DNA of 40,117 nucleotides from Candidatus Methanoperedens nitratireducens (lineage in GTDB: Archaea > Halobacteriota > Methanosarcinia > Methanosarcinales > Methanoperedenaceae): positions 1-40,117 of the forward strand of contig NZ_FZMP01000032.1 of the NCBI RefSeq assembly GCF_900196725.1, written 5' to 3'. Positions 17,001 to 25,209 of the stretch are shown one piece after another. A program made the position numbers and the translations under genes. The notes under the pieces are model-generated. The model did no database searches and had not been told where the DNA came from. It saw only the letters and a program-made list of their open reading frames with translations. Position 1 is the first letter of the stretch. Every line of letters begins with the position of its first letter.

Positions 17001-20000
17001 GAGCATATCATAGTCATACTTCATAATGATGCGCTGTTCTAGCTTTTTTTTGTCGTTTTTCCTCTCGTCCCTAACTTCGCGCTGGTTGCCTTCGATATCG
17101 GAAATAATCCATGTGCGGTAGAACTCTTCGACGGGTGGATTAGTGTGGGGAGTGTTGCTTCGTTTGAACCTGTTGTGAGCAACTGTCATGAAAGTGCGCC
17201 CAAGCGTATCTAAATAAGCGACAGTGGGAGTATTACTGTGAATGCCCGCCTTTTCCGCAGCACTTTTCTCATAGTCTCCGAGCGTGCCGCCGATACGCTG
17301 GGTATGCCATGTTGGAAGATATTCGGAATCGGGTAATCTCTGGAAGAAATTCCCCACATCTTCATCGGTTTTTGGATCCGATCGAAGGATTGTATCATTC
17401 ACATCCCAGAATTCCTGCCGCCACGGATTAAAAACCACTTTTTCATAAGTATGATTTGGGTGCAAGGTGGCGATAACACGCTCGACCGGGTCGTAGAATA
17501 GCACAGACGGAACTCCAGTATCGGTCATCTCAGGCTCTTCTTCGTACAGATACGTACTGCTAAAGAAGGGCTCGTACTGCTTTACTGGCTTGCCCTTGTT
17601 GTTGTAAACAGTTCGCCCTTTGCCGATCCATCGATGATTAGTATTTGCCTTCTTTGGCTCTCCATTTTGAAGAACTAGCTTGCCAGGTTTAATGTCGCCA
17701 CTGAGTAAAGTCTCATCTTCCTCGCGCTCTGGTGCATCGCCTGATTCTGCTTGGATCTTATTTTGGATCTCTCTTCCGAAACCATCCGAATAAGTAAAGT
17801 TGATTTGGATTGGAGAGCTGGCACCCCCCGGGTCTCTTGTATGAATTTCTCTTGCCAGCGTGGCAGCAAGCGGTGGTTGACCGCAGCGCAGAAAACGGTC
17901 GACGTCATAAATAATCCTAGTGGTTGCATCTTTTAACAAATTCTTTGCTTTGCCCCTCGGGTTATCGATGAATGCCTGAATTTCCGAAAGGATAATATCA
18001 GCTTTGAATCCGGTCAATGAATCTCCTTTGGGTTTACCATCTGGCTCTTTTACCTTACCCATCACTGCTGTGCCAGCAACCATGCCAAGGGCGTCAAAAA
18101 TAACCTCTGAACGATTTCCATTTGGGTCATAAACAAGGCGCGGTTGCATCACACGGTAATCGTTCTCAACTTTCAAACTTCTGTTACTTTCTTTTGTCTC
18201 AACAGTAATAATATTCCCAACAGAGTCCTTGGTCTCCACCATTAGAAGATTGTATTTGTCATATCTGATTCTGGTGAATTGACCGAAAGGATCCTGAAAT
18301 GCCTGCGGTAAATAAAAATGCTCCTTTGCGAATACAGGGTCGTAAGGAATTGGATTAGGGGGATTATCTGGGATGGGGGAAAGGAATAATCGGCCCGAAG
18401 GCACCCACCATTGGCCATCTTTGTCCGTAGATGGGAATAGTAGCTTTGATTTATACTCTTTGCTGTCAATATATGCTCCTTCTTTAGCAAGCATATTCGA
18501 CATGTCGCCAGTATTCACTTTGCCGCTATCTATAAAATTCTTTTTAAGCAATCCTGAAGTGAAGGCTAGCTTATAAGTTTCGTAAGGAAGTCCCAATGGA
18601 TCAAGCGATCCTAAGGGCAGAGGTTTGGAAAGATCATCCTTGTAATAAAGCTGCCTCACATGTTCAATCAGGCGGCGTGATGGCGCGCTCAATGCTGTTT
18701 CATCTACCCCCCATTGCTCATATGTAAGATCATGCCGCCCATCGCTGATAGACTTAACCTTACTCACCATCTCATCAAATCGGAATAAATTGGTTATCTG
18801 CAGTAAGACAGGTTTCGCAATTTTCAAGAGTTCATAGGTACGTGTTTGGCACAATAGGGGCGTACGATAGATGTCATTCTGACTAATTGGATTGGTATAG
18901 CTGTTCTCCGTATAAGTGATGCACGTGCGCTTTTGTTTCTTCCTGTCCTCATCTGTAAGCAATGAATCGAGATCATCATGGCGTCGTCCATAACCAATAG
19001 CGACAGATTGTAAAACATTCCCGAACTCATCAACCGCCAGAGTCATAGAATGACTGACACGCGGGTCAGCCAGGTTATTAAAGAGCTTCCGTTCATAGTG
19101 AAAATCAACCGTTTCGTGTGGATGGACGAAAAAGACTGCATGCCTGTTCGATCTTTGTGGCTGCAGGATTTCGATCGTATAGTTACGCTCAGAAACACTA
19201 TACGGTCTTTTCTCTTCCTCAGTACCATCAAGAGCATAGATTTCCTGACGCAGTATTGAACCTTTGAGAGAGCGGTATGCTTCCTTTACTTCCTCAATAG
19301 ATAGGTTATAAGGTACACGCGAACCATCAGCAAGATGAATCGCATCAGGCAGCACTGTATCATCAAGCAGCATGGCACGCATTTGCCGCAGTTGCGCTTC
19401 CGATGTGATAAGACCGAATTCACTATAATATTCATCTTCAAACTGTCTGGAGATGCGTATCCCATCCAGGTAAGCGCCGTTGTGGAACCAGGTCTTTATC
19501 AATACTGGAGGAACATGGGATGCTGCATCAATATTGGTTGCAGATGGCAAGGTATCATTAGTGCTGAGTGTGCCAAACTCCTCGGTGTCCCATTGTTCGA
19601 CCATGCCGAAACCACGAAACTCCCGCTCGAAACCATCGAAGTAACCGTGATGATAAGCATACCGTGTGACAAAACGGTTCTGGCTAATCCAGTCCCTGAC
19701 CTCAACACGCTCCACTACATGCACGGGAAAAGGTATTCGTGTGACCCATGGTTTTCCTACTTTTTTATCTGCAATATAAAACTTGGTAGATGGAGCATAA
19801 GTCACGCTTGTCTCCGCACCCATGTTGTTTTTTACCGAAATTAGAAGATGCGGTTTTTGTCCACCCATCAGGTCGATATAGAGCATCTGACGGCTCCCGT
19901 CAACGGGCAAAAGGGATGACCATAATAGACAGGCTGTGCCGTTGCCAAGCAGATCAACGACTGTGACCGAAGTGAGGTTATCAATGTGAGGGAACTGAGT

Positions 20001-22067
20001 CAGGGTTCGTGCTTCACCCCAGCTATTCCCGGACTGATTGAAATAAATATGAATACCTTCATTTCTAAGGTAGATGATATCAATTGTGCCAGAACCATCG
20101 ATATCTGCAAGCAGAACGCGCTTCTGGTCGAAAATTTCAGGAGCATCGAACCATGGTGAGTTATCCATTGTCACTTTGGCACCAAATTGGCCGTAGCCAA
20201 GGTTGGGCCAGTAGCATACCTCTCCGTTGCGAATTCGCACAAGGTCTGTCAAACCGCCGCCGCTCATATCTGCAAGATAAATGGATTGGGTACCGTCGGC
20301 GAAAATTAACTTTGGTCCCTTTTCCTCATCAAAAGGTATGCTTACTTTCTCGGATATCCCAAAGCCCTGCTCAGCCAGGGAAGGATACCAGGTAAAGACA
20401 TTATCTTCGGTGATCAGGATATCGGCATGTCCATCGCCTGTAAGATCAAGGAATTTAAGATTTGGTTCATTCCAATTAATATTTGGTAAAGAATCGAACT
20501 TGGTAAACTGCCCCCAGTGCCCATCTTGAGTGCGCTCATAGAAACCGGATACAAGACCACCAAATTCGACTAGATCGATCTGACCATCCCCATCCATGTC
20601 TATAAGTTGCTGCCTCCCGCTATTCAAGGCAGCAAGCGATGGTTTTTCTGAAAGTAACTGGAGCGGGCCAAAATTCCCTCCTCCCAGGTTTGGTTTATAA
20701 AACCATCCTTCTGCCTGTTCCGTGAGAATACCGGAAAGACCTTCTCCATCCAGATCTATCCATCGATAACTCATGCCATCTAAACCCTGTGGCAGATTTT
20801 CGAGGCTTTTAGCGTCTATCTCCGATATCTTTTCTTGAATGGTTGCTTTAGTGTACTCAAATTCGAGTGGCGGCAGTGATCTCTTTAGATACGTCCCATC
20901 AGTTTTACGAACAAATCCTGATTGGATGATTTTATTGATAAACGAAGCGACAGGGCTCTTATTATAATAAAATTCCGTAGAGCGAACAAGGTAATCTTGT
21001 GTGCCAAGTTCATCAGGAAAATGATGAAACATTAACACGCGGTGACATAGACGATAGGTGCGAACTTCGAAGCCTGCTTTATATGTGGAAAAAGCATCCT
21101 GTCTGATTCTCCATGGGGATGTATCCTGTGGAGTCGGGTGTTCCAGATCATGTTCGCCATAGTCGAAGACTACTTCAAATAGCCAGTCTTTGCGTTCCAA
21201 TAAATCTTCATCAGCTTGGCGAGGGGTCTGGTTACCGTATCGGATATACTTCAAGTATCGGTTAGCTTGACGTGTCAGGTTACTTCGATTCTTTTCATGA
21301 ACTTTAGATGTAACAACTTCTAACGAGTCCTCTTTTTTGTATTCATAGATAACTGCATTGCCTTTGTCATCATAGCTTTCGCTGATAAGCCAGCTAAAGA
21401 CCCGGGCCTTATCATTCGGATCTGCTATTCTTTCATTGATAGTTTTTCCATATATCGTTGTTACGTTATCTTTTGTTATAGATCTCCAGTGAATATCGCC
21501 TGTTTGTTTATTCACCCAGCGTTCGATGCGGGCGAACAGTCCCTCGATTCTGGGGCGATAGCACTGTATATTAAATGCATTGCTGACAGGAACTGTATGT
21601 TCGAATACCGGCACAAGATCTTCAAAACCTGATAAGATAAAAATATCCGATTCATCTGCATCCTGATATTTTGGTAAGCCTTTATCGGTTTTACGGGTGA
21701 TAGACGGCAGCGAGAGGCCCCAGCCAAAGCCGAAGGGTCCGTTACCTGAACCAGAATCATATGAGAGTGAGAGTTGCGGACCGAAGCCAGAGCGGCCAGG
21801 GGTAGTGAAGATTGGGACATTGAGAGATCCAGTGCCAGTCACGGGATTAGCTGCAAATTTCTCGCCAATTCCGCGAATTGCGCCTCCGCCCTTCGGGAGC
21901 GATATGGATGGGATGGGGGAGGCTCCTCCACTTTGATCGATTGCTGCTGCTCTACTGTTTGGTCCATTAACTTCGCCTGCTCCCTGACTTCCTTTTGGCG
22001 CTGTAGTTGTATTTAAAGAATTAACTGCGAACTGGCCATCGGGCCTTACGCGAAAACCACCATTCAT
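14073..22067 (-). CDS. tcBC: TcB-TcC fusion: toxin cocoon (SpvB/FG-GAP/Rhs) with C-terminal variable toxin domain, 2664 aa
   Basis: The TcB and TcC parts form a hollow Rhs shell that encloses a C-terminal toxin and docks on the TcA pore. Visible parts: SpvB N-terminal domain (about 55-350; NPVTGTGSL, GPFGFGWGLSLPSI); FG-GAP/VCBS beta-propeller repeats (about 435-720) with DGDGQIDLVEF, LTGDGHADILI and DIDGSGTIDII; TcdB middle/N and middle/C domains (about 730-1030; GQKPHLLISVKNNMGAETSV); Rhs/YD repeats (about 1300-2290); and the Rhs core with GLYYHGARYYASWLGKWISG and the autoprotease region containing Asp2295 (DPAGLADG) and Asp2318 (YLDSTG). About 342 residues follow as the released cargo. TcB and TcC are separate genes in Photorhabdus; here they are fused. 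The ATG at 22067 is preceded by GGTGG. It is first in the operon, 17 or 68 bases before the next gene depending on that gene's start. Confidence 0.92.
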   Translation of the reverse strand: MNGGFRVRPDGQFAVNSLNTTTAPKGSQGAGEVNGPNSRAAAIDQSGGASPIPSISLPKGGGAIRGIGEKFAANPVTGTGSLNVPIFTTPGRSGFGPQLSLSYDSGSGNGPFGFGWGLSLPSITRKTDKGLPKYQDADESDIFILSGFEDLVPVFEHTVPVSNAFNIQCYRPRIEGLFARIERWVNKQTGDIHWRSITKDNVTTIYGKTINERIADPNDKARVFSWLISESYDDKGNAVIYEYKKEDSLEVVTSKVHEKNRSNLTRQANRYLKYIRYGNQTPRQADEDLLERKDWLFEVVFDYGEHDLEHPTPQDTSPWRIRQDAFSTYKAGFEVRTYRLCHRVLMFHHFPDELGTQDYLVRSTEFYYNKSPVASFINKIIQSGFVRKTDGTYLKRSLPPLEFEYTKATIQEKISEIDAKSLENLPQGLDGMSYRWIDLDGEGLSGILTEQAEGWFYKPNLGGGNFGPLQLLSEKPSLAALNSGRQQLIDMDGDGQIDLVEFGGLVSGFYERTQDGHWGQFTKFDSLPNINWNEPNLKFLDLTGDGHADILITEDNVFTWYPSLAEQGFGISEKVSIPFDEEKGPKLIFADGTQSIYLADMSGGGLTDLVRIRNGEVCYWPNLGYGQFGAKVTMDNSPWFDAPEIFDQKRVLLADIDGSGTIDIIYLRNEGIHIYFNQSGNSWGEARTLTQFPHIDNLTSVTVVDLLGNGTACLLWSSLLPVDGSRQMLYIDLMGGQKPHLLISVKNNMGAETSVTYAPSTKFYIADKKVGKPWVTRIPFPVHVVERVEVRDWISQNRFVTRYAYHHGYFDGFEREFRGFGMVEQWDTEEFGTLSTNDTLPSATNIDAASHVPPVLIKTWFHNGAYLDGIRISRQFEDEYYSEFGLITSEAQLRQMRAMLLDDTVLPDAIHLADGSRVPYNLSIEEVKEAYRSLKGSILRQEIYALDGTEEEKRPYSVSERNYTIEILQPQRSNRHAVFFVHPHETVDFHYERKLFNNLADPRVSHSMTLAVDEFGNVLQSVAIGYGRRHDDLDSLLTDEDRKKQKRTCITYTENSYTNPISQNDIYRTPLLCQTRTYELLKIAKPVLLQITNLFRFDEMVSKVKSISDGRHDLTYEQWGVDETALSAPSRRLIEHVRQLYYKDDLSKPLPLGSLDPLGLPYETYKLAFTSGLLKKNFIDSGKVNTGDMSNMLAKEGAYIDSKEYKSKLLFPSTDKDGQWWVPSGRLFLSPIPDNPPNPIPYDPVFAKEHFYLPQAFQDPFGQFTRIRYDKYNLLMVETKDSVGNIITVETKESNRSLKVENDYRVMQPRLVYDPNGNRSEVIFDALGMVAGTAVMGKVKEPDGKPKGDSLTGFKADIILSEIQAFIDNPRGKAKNLLKDATTRIIYDVDRFLRCGQPPLAATLAREIHTRDPGGASSPIQINFTYSDGFGREIQNKIQAESGDAPEREEDETLLSGDIKPGKLVLQNGEPKKANTNHRWIGKGRTVYNNKGKPVKQYEPFFSSTYLYEEEPEMTDTGVPSVLFYDPVERVIATLHPNHTYEKVVFNPWRQEFWDVNDTILRSDPKTDEDVGNFFQRLPDSEYLPTWHTQRIGGTLGDYEKSAAEKAGIHSNTPTVAYLDTLGRTFMTVAHNRFKRSNTPHTNPPVEEFYRTWIISDIEGNQREVRDERKNDKKKLEQRIIMKYDYDMLGNRIYQISMEAGERWVLNDVAGKPIRAWDSRGHNFWIEYDELRRPLRQFVRGTDANYSDPRTYNMDVLFAKTDYGENQAKDKDLNLRTRMFRQYDSAGIVTNMAHNPVTDEDEAYDFKGNLLHCSRALAYDYKNIINWSADVVTNETFTGSTIYDALNRPIQIIAPHRAGTKLNVIQPIYNEANLLEREDIWLGIDSDQFNRDTKDERLLDPDTTLHRVVKNINYNAKGQRELIVYGNDVSTIYKYNPLTFRLEHLETLRGMERLQDVLYTYDSAGNITAVRDDAQPIIHHYGEVVEPESEYRYDAIYRLIEASGREHIGQASQPHTTWNDRFRIGLAHPNDGKKMRNYSEFYSYDEVGNILLFDHNAKNGNWDRAYKYMENSLTEHNRRSNRLSCTVVHPKGQQPIQEPYTYDPHGNMKSMPHLENIEWDFKDQMQHAKKGHEQVYYVYDVGGQRVRKVAEKNNGSVIEERIYLGSFEIFWKREGASILERETLHIMDDKQRIAMVETRIKDTKNSDRVPRQLLRYQLGNQLGSSVMELDKDAHRISCEEYYPYGSTSYQAVRKDIEVPIKLYRYTGKERDEETGLYYHGARYYASWLGKWISGDPAGLADGNNLYQYGRSSPIMYLDSTGTQSELLSHFSDEGLKHLWMKYRIAQIKKETSSNTIMMNKIDNELERRANKRNLEEKVSWAMRNVAEESMRAKMTALSFPFSLFEPPPADQTPLLPSKEELTKIGWSENEINAVYKFTHEMAEIAKETRRNGFLAGAVLFFMAGAGGKTGAGAATPRLATPVTSRLATPVTSELAASIRTLRPIIRFLRNEGIEVMDRRLIIEEAGLRMGFGQDTPQTLAQFRRLISEKYAAGVALEELGGRSGNLETRVAILMRAAQAEQQGFSVAFEVHVPGGLIAGSERWLDLAIYQNGQLVRGVQGVKEVNLIVPGVINPREFGLAAQIQARLGVPVEELITGFQRPPIP
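14592..14650. repeat. 24-bp minisatellite in the tcBC toxin linker
   Basis: The 24-base unit GGAAGTGACTGGAGTAGCTA-ACCT occurs at 14592-14615 and, with one base changed, at 14616-14639, followed by a partial third copy. It encodes RLATPVTS twice in the linker between the hydrophobic GAVLFFMAGAGG stretch and the C-terminal part of the toxin domain. Because the unit is three-divisible, copy-number slippage keeps the frame. Confidence 0.8.
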
Positions 22068-22172
22068 TTTCCACCACCGTTTTTGAGAAATGAGCTACCC
22101 TAATTTGAATGACTTGATCTTTTTTCATCTAACTACCGCCATTTTTGACCATGTCCACGGCTACTATTATCT

Positions 22173-22190
22173 TGCATTATATTAATTTTT
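22173..22190 (-). promoter_or_regulatory. Candidate TATA box for the Tc operon
   Basis: On the minus strand this AT-rich stretch reads AAAAATTAATATAATGC and would place the transcript start near 22150, giving a leader of about 80 bases before tcBC. A second candidate (TTTATAAC, about 22246-22253) lies further upstream. The intergenic interval 22068-22399 otherwise shows nothing recognisable. Confidence 0.3.
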
Positions 22191-22399
22191 CGATAAGAAA
22201 CAATGTGCATCGAAATTAAATACTAATAGCTTATTAAATATCTTAATGTTATAAATAATTGGCAATTTTTAAAGTCTCTCGACCCTGTAGAATTATACGT
22301 ATAAATTTCGTACAAAGAGAAGTAACGAATATTCTTGGCGAATAGGATACTGTATATTAATATAATTCTTCCATTACCATTTCGCAAGCCATATTTAAT

Positions 22400-22708
22400 C
22401 TATCTCTGCGAAACTCGTATCCACCTGTCGCCGTTATCCTCAAGAAGACCATAATCTGTGATATTCATCACGCTCGTAAACCCTAACATACCAGTTACTT
22501 CTAAAGTTGAACCACGTTTAACATATACACCTTTTGAAGTAAACTTAGGATCATCTGGAATAATAAGATAAGTTCCATCATCCCTAAGTTCTAGAATCTT
22601 AGAAGGCGTCTTATCGAGTTTATAAGTGCCAATATTTGCATCATTAGTGACACACCCGGAGAACAGGGATACAAATAGAATCACAGCTGCAAATATATTG
22701 AATCTCAT
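22400..22708 (-). CDS. Small predicted lipoprotein (102 aa)
   Basis: The N-terminus has a short basic stretch, a hydrophobic core and FSGC, a lipobox-like motif placing the lipid-anchored Cys at residue 19. The mature part of about 84 residues contains beta-strand-like segments (ILELRDDGTYLIIPDD, KGVYVKRGSTLEVTG) reminiscent of small META/lipocalin-like or DUF-type extracytoplasmic domains; no family is certain. The start overlaps the stop of the upstream AbrB-like gene by ATGA, so the two form one operon. It probably sits on the outer face of the membrane. Its function is unknown. Confidence 0.75.
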   Translation of the reverse strand: MRFNIFAAVILFVSLFSGCVTNDANIGTYKLDKTPSKILELRDDGTYLIIPDDPKFTSKGVYVKRGSTLEVTGMLGFTSVMNITDYGLLEDNGDRWIRVSQR

Positions 22709-22902
22709 TCAAAACTCACCTTCTTGAGCGGAATAAGTACGATTGTTTTACCATCCCATTTAGCTGCAAGCTCCTCACCCTGCTCAAGACCCACGTCGAA
22801 TCCTTTGGGTAAGTTGATGGTCGCACTTCCGTTAGGTTTCTTGTAGTACTTGGCGAATGTATATTTAATATCTTCCTTCGAGGTTTTCTCGTCTTTGGCC
22901 AT
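22705..22902 (-). CDS. AbrB/SpoVT-type DNA-binding or antitoxin-like small protein (65 aa)
   Basis: The protein has the swapped-hairpin AbrB pattern: a short strand with GSATINLPKGF, then a turn, then GEELAAKW and IVLIPLKKV. Such proteins are dimeric transcription factors or antitoxins. No toxin partner is adjacent; the co-transcribed neighbour is a lipoprotein. The start codon has no ribosome-binding site and lies about 30 bases downstream of a TATA box (22927-22938, minus strand), which fits a leaderless archaeal transcript. It is divergent from the DNA-transfer operon across a 95-base gap with an inverted repeat, so it is a reasonable candidate regulator of both directions. Confidence 0.75.
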   Translation of the reverse strand: MAKDEKTSKEDIKYTFAKYYKKPNGSATINLPKGFDVGLEQGEELAAKWDGKTIVLIPLKKVSFE

Positions 22903-22929
22903 GTGTATGGTATATTTTGTTTGAACTTA

Positions 22930-22972
22930 TATATATTTTGCTTGATTAGGTAATTTGTAAGCAAAATATATA
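22930..22972. promoter_or_regulatory. Divergent archaeal promoters built on an inverted repeat
   Basis: AAGCAAAATATATA reads on the plus strand at 22959-22972 and as its exact complement on the minus strand at 22930-22943, with a 15-base spacer. Each arm contains a TATA box: about 28 bases before the pilin-like gene (ATG 22998) and about 30 bases before the AbrB-like gene (ATG 22902). Both transcripts would be leaderless or nearly so. Confidence 0.65.
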
Positions 22973-22997
22973 AAATATCAAGTTATTACATAGATTT

Positions 22998-23363
22998 ATG
23001 AAAAAGTATGTAATATGTTTAATAGCATTCATAATGCTGGGAGGACTGGCTTCGGCAGCTGCTAACGACAGCGATGGTAGCGATCTGATGCAGCCTGGTA
23101 TGGGACGTGCCTGGCTTGAACAACAGGGAGCGGATGTACAGGAATTACTTAACTTTGTGCTCGGTGCCCTTGCAGTAGTGACCATAGTTGCTTATGCGAT
23201 ATTTACCGGGAAAGCAGGGATCGGGATTATGGCACATTCGACAACTATGGGTGACCCAAGGGAACGGTCTCACGCACAGAATGCTTTACTGCAGGTCCTT
23301 TACGCACTGGTGGCAATAGTATTACTAATAAAAATAGGGATTCGTTTCTTTGGCTGGTATTGA
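22998..23363 (+). CDS. Pilin-like two-TM protein (VirB2/TrbC/CedA1-like), first gene of the DNA-transfer operon (121 aa)
   Basis: A signal peptide (cleavage likely after LASAA, about residue 21) is followed by a short polar stretch, a hydrophobic segment (about 51-70), a Gly-rich basic turn with a second short hydrophobic patch (FTGKAGIGIMA), and a C-terminal hydrophobic segment (about 98-118). This is the size and architecture of VirB2/TrbC-type conjugative pilins and archaeal CedA1-type proteins; sequence identity to them cannot be tested here. The ATG lies about 28 bases after a TATA box with no leader. The next gene starts with TTG overlapping this stop (TTGA). Confidence 0.65.
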   Translation: MKKYVICLIAFIMLGGLASAAANDSDGSDLMQPGMGRAWLEQQGADVQELLNFVLGALAVVTIVAYAIFTGKAGIGIMAHSTTMGDPRERSHAQNALLQVLYALVAIVLLIKIGIRFFGWY

Positions 23364-24277
23364 TTGCCTTTCTTTTTTCAATACAGTTCAATCCAGTTAA
23401 TGCAGGAGTGCTGGAAGAATTGAACAGTACATATATTACCGACGTCTTTGGGCTTCCTCAATACAAGGAATCAGAATTGCGCCCAGACATCCAAATGACC
23501 GCAGCCGGTCATCTACAGGGCTGGGTTGACATCGTGGGATTCCAGAATATGGCGAACATCAGTGGCACACTCTATATCCACGGCGACCCTGCTGCAAATG
23601 CAGTGGCACGTGGTAATGCCGGAATACGGCTTGAACCGCCCGGAGTCTCACCCGAACTTACCCAGAGCATATCCGTTAGGCAGGACGGGATATACACTGT
23701 AGCTACTCTGCATGTATCTTTAAAGTGGTATCTTGTCTCCTGCGACGATGACGGATGCTGGATAAGCGGCAGTGAGACAGAAGAGCACGACTGGATAGAT
23801 AAAGAGATCTCTCCGCCACAATACACATTCCCGGGACCGCAAAACATGACTATAGAAGAGTTCGGTGGCTTTTATCCGGTGAGCCTGATTCACTTTACAG
23901 ACCTTGATGACTCAATAATATTTTTCAATATCACAACGCAAAGCGGCTCTGTTGAACATTTGCTGAACATAGGTAAAGTCGAACTCACAAGAAAAGGAAT
24001 CCCTTACATGAACGTCACTCCTTTCTCAGTATGGAGGAAAACGGGAAAAGGAATATACCACCAGGGTGACGACCCGATAATGGATAATGGAACAATAACC
24101 TCAGTATTTTTATGGATGCCTTTTGGAAGAGCGCCGGATTACAATTTCAGCGAATATGCTGTTTACCACCAGAATAAGCCAACAAGCATAAATCCGGCAA
24201 TAGGTTACATAATTTATGTAGTTTTGGTATTTTTGGCAGGAATTTACATAATGTATAGGTCATCGAGGTTCAAATGA
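23360..24277 (+). CDS. Membrane-anchored extracytoplasmic protein of the DNA-transfer operon (305 aa)
   Basis: The start appears to be TTG at 23360, overlapping the upstream TGA; this gives a short hydrophobic leader ending near VNA (residue 15). The following roughly 255 residues are polar and beta-rich, with several N-x-S/T sites (NMANIS, NMTIEE, FNITTQ) and a small Cys cluster (VSCDDDGCW), as expected outside the membrane. A single C-terminal TM segment (about 278-298, IGYIIYVVLVFLAGIYIM) ends in a basic tail. No family was recognised. Position between a pilin-like gene and a VirB6-like gene suggests a structural part of the transfer channel. It overlaps the next gene by ATGA. Confidence 0.7.
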   Translation: MIAFLFSIQFNPVNAGVLEELNSTYITDVFGLPQYKESELRPDIQMTAAGHLQGWVDIVGFQNMANISGTLYIHGDPAANAVARGNAGIRLEPPGVSPELTQSISVRQDGIYTVATLHVSLKWYLVSCDDDGCWISGSETEEHDWIDKEISPPQYTFPGPQNMTIEEFGGFYPVSLIHFTDLDDSIIFFNITTQSGSVEHLLNIGKVELTRKGIPYMNVTPFSVWRKTGKGIYHQGDDPIMDNGTITSVFLWMPFGRAPDYNFSEYAVYHQNKPTSINPAIGYIIYVVLVFLAGIYIMYRSSRFK

Positions 24278-25197
24278 AAATGAAACGAGTTATATCATTT
24301 CTGGCTCTGTGCCTGGTCCTTGCTCAGCCAGCAGCAGCTGCATTCGATCCAATTGAGCTTATCCCTGACCTTATTTCAGATGGATTTGACAGGATATTGG
24401 AGTCGCAGGCAGATAACCTGTACGATATGATAGGCGTGAACAGTTCAAACGTACAGCCTGCCGTATCCACCCTGATGGCGCAGGAGAACGATTTTCTATC
24501 AAATCCAATGGTACAGAAAGAGAAGAACTTCACAGCATTCTGGTATTTCGTGTTCTACATAATATTCCTGCTGGTGGGTGGGATAGGCGTGATGAGGGAG
24601 TCAGCAAGTTTTGACACCATGGGGAATGTTTTTGGCAGCTGGAGAAACAAATATTTCGAGATAGCCATAATCGCCCCCCTTGTATGGGCTTTCTACCTGT
24701 ACGGGCTGCAGTGGATATTCTCATTCGAGTCAATACTTGCAAAATCAGCATTCTTAGAATCGATGAATTTCGTTTCGTATTCTCCGGAAAACTCCACAGC
24801 ATATCTTTTAAGAGCGCTGAGTTTTGTCAGTTTGATGATAATATTCTATTTCAGGTATCTTGTTGTGGGTATTGTGTCAGCTTATTTCCTTTTGTTTGCT
24901 GCTGCAGGATTTTTCTCGTGGACGAGACCTTTTGCAATGATGGTACTCTCGTACGGAGCCGTTATGCTGTTCTCAAGGTTCCTCATGTGTCTGATATTGC
25001 TGGGAGGGACTGGATTGATGGGTGGACTGCCATACCCTCTGAATGAATCGCTGCTGCTTTATCTCGTTATCACAATGGGAGCTCTGCTTGCAGGGATAGT
25101 CTGTATCCTGTATCCGGTTTTGTCTCTGTTCGGTAATCAAATAAAGTACCTGGTAGTGGGCAGATATTTGTTCGGATCAGGAAGGGGATCTAATTAG
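24274..25197 (+). CDS. Polytopic membrane protein, VirB6/TrbL/CedA-like (307 aa)
   Basis: A cleavable signal peptide (AQPAAAA, about residue 23) precedes a soluble stretch of about 65 residues and then about six hydrophobic segments (roughly 89-105, 128-147, 180-197, 198-215, 219-245 and 257-285), ending in a basic tail. This is the architecture of VirB6-type inner-membrane channel proteins in type IV secretion and of CedA in archaeal DNA import. The call rests on architecture and context, not on a diagnostic motif. It starts inside the stop of the upstream gene (ATGA) and ends 12 bases before the ATPase gene. Confidence 0.65.
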   Translation: MKMKRVISFLALCLVLAQPAAAAFDPIELIPDLISDGFDRILESQADNLYDMIGVNSSNVQPAVSTLMAQENDFLSNPMVQKEKNFTAFWYFVFYIIFLLVGGIGVMRESASFDTMGNVFGSWRNKYFEIAIIAPLVWAFYLYGLQWIFSFESILAKSAFLESMNFVSYSPENSTAYLLRALSFVSLMIIFYFRYLVVGIVSAYFLLFAAAGFFSWTRPFAMMVLSYGAVMLFSRFLMCLILLGGTGLMGGLPYPLNESLLLYLVITMGALLAGIVCILYPVLSLFGNQIKYLVVGRYLFGSGRGSN

Positions 25198-25209
25198 GGG
25201 TGTATTAAA

